Positions 63,916 to 64,000 of a DNA stretch of 64,000 nucleotides are shown here, in pieces. The stretch is from positions 62,001 to 126,000 of the forward strand of contig NZ_BOOC01000030.1 in NCBI RefSeq assembly GCF_016863035.1. Reading direction: 5' to 3'. The notes under the pieces were generated by a model, which was not told where the DNA came from, did not search any database, and saw only the letters and a list, made by a program, of their open reading frames with translations. Position 1 is the first letter of the stretch; the number at the start of each line of letters is the position of its first letter. This DNA comes from Microbispora corallina. GTDB taxonomy: Bacteria; Actinomycetota; Actinomycetes; Streptosporangiales; Streptosporangiaceae. Made by a program: the position numbers and the translations under genes.

Positions 63916-64000
63916 GTGACGGACGCAGAGAAGACGAGACGACCAGTCGGGAAGCCAAACGAGTTGCGCGACGTCTATGAGTTCCTGGAGGAGGTACGGC
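63916..64000 (+). CDS. 5' end of an unrecognised CDS (partial)
   Basis: A GTG at 63916 opens TDAEKTRRPVGKPNELRDVY EFLEEVR, running off the window. There is no strong ribosome-binding site. Start and frame look coding, but no domain can be told from 28 residues. It lies 33 bases after the deaminase gene in the same direction. Confidence 0.45.
   Translation, partial: MTDAEKTRRPVGKPNELRDVYEFLEEVR

Overview
The window is about 64 kb of high-GC actinomycete chromosome. The gene set points to the Streptosporangiales or a close relative: mycothiol genes (mshA, mshD), an orphan GlnR, CarD, SenX3/RegX3 with PhoU, the MurT/GatD lipid II amidation pair, a DUF2637 membrane protein, dCTP deaminase, and an XRE / HBHA-like / DUF2516 trio arranged as in mycobacteria. 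The call rests on gene content and codon composition only, since no 16S gene or database search was available. I saw no rRNA operon, CRISPR array or intact insertion sequence.

Layout. Positions 1-9,300 form an accessory, gene-poor stretch: two PPOX/VOC-type enzymes, small membrane proteins, a secreted serine hydrolase, an HxlR regulator with a divergent dehydrogenase, and many broken genes (a TAP-type hydrolase remnant, frameshifted DUF2283 and secreted-protein genes, an integrase remnant). It ends at tRNA-Thr(TGT), 9,302-9,374. Positions 9,300-61,800 are an ordered, mostly intact core. Translation and isoprenoid genes (rlmB, cysS, ispF, carD) are followed by the phosphate two-component system with a predicted PHO box, gpmA, mshA, a BlaI/M56 pair, the HBHA-like operon, corA, dtd, ygfZ, an Rsb-like phosphatase module, Fur, nitrobindin, and gatD/murT. 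Next comes a 9-kb block (39.6-48.5 kb) with a HerA-type ATPase, a membrane pseudo-ATPase-like partner, three single-span exported proteins and a polytopic membrane protein. After it come VapBC, a cysteine-leader sulfur cluster, an ECF sigma/anti-sigma pair, glnR, a 5'-nucleotidase, mshD, an SPFH protein, DUF47/Pit phosphate transport and dcd. The core ends at tRNA-Gly(CCC), 61,732-61,805. Beyond it is accessory DNA again: a possible integrase remnant, a truncated TPR regulator, and a reductase/deaminase pair resembling a split RibD.

How the genes work together. Phosphate control links RegX3/SenX3, PhoU and DUF47/Pit. Thiol and sulfur metabolism links MshA, MshD and the thioredoxin / DUF4395 / rhodanese / DUF1416 cluster with its Cys-rich leader peptide. 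Envelope functions link MurT/GatD, LmeA-like, HBHA-like and the HerA block. The strongest candidate for an undescribed system is the HerA block. The second is a 13-codon ORF with a strong ribosome-binding site inside a probable terminator-ended RNA (36.25-36.53 kb).
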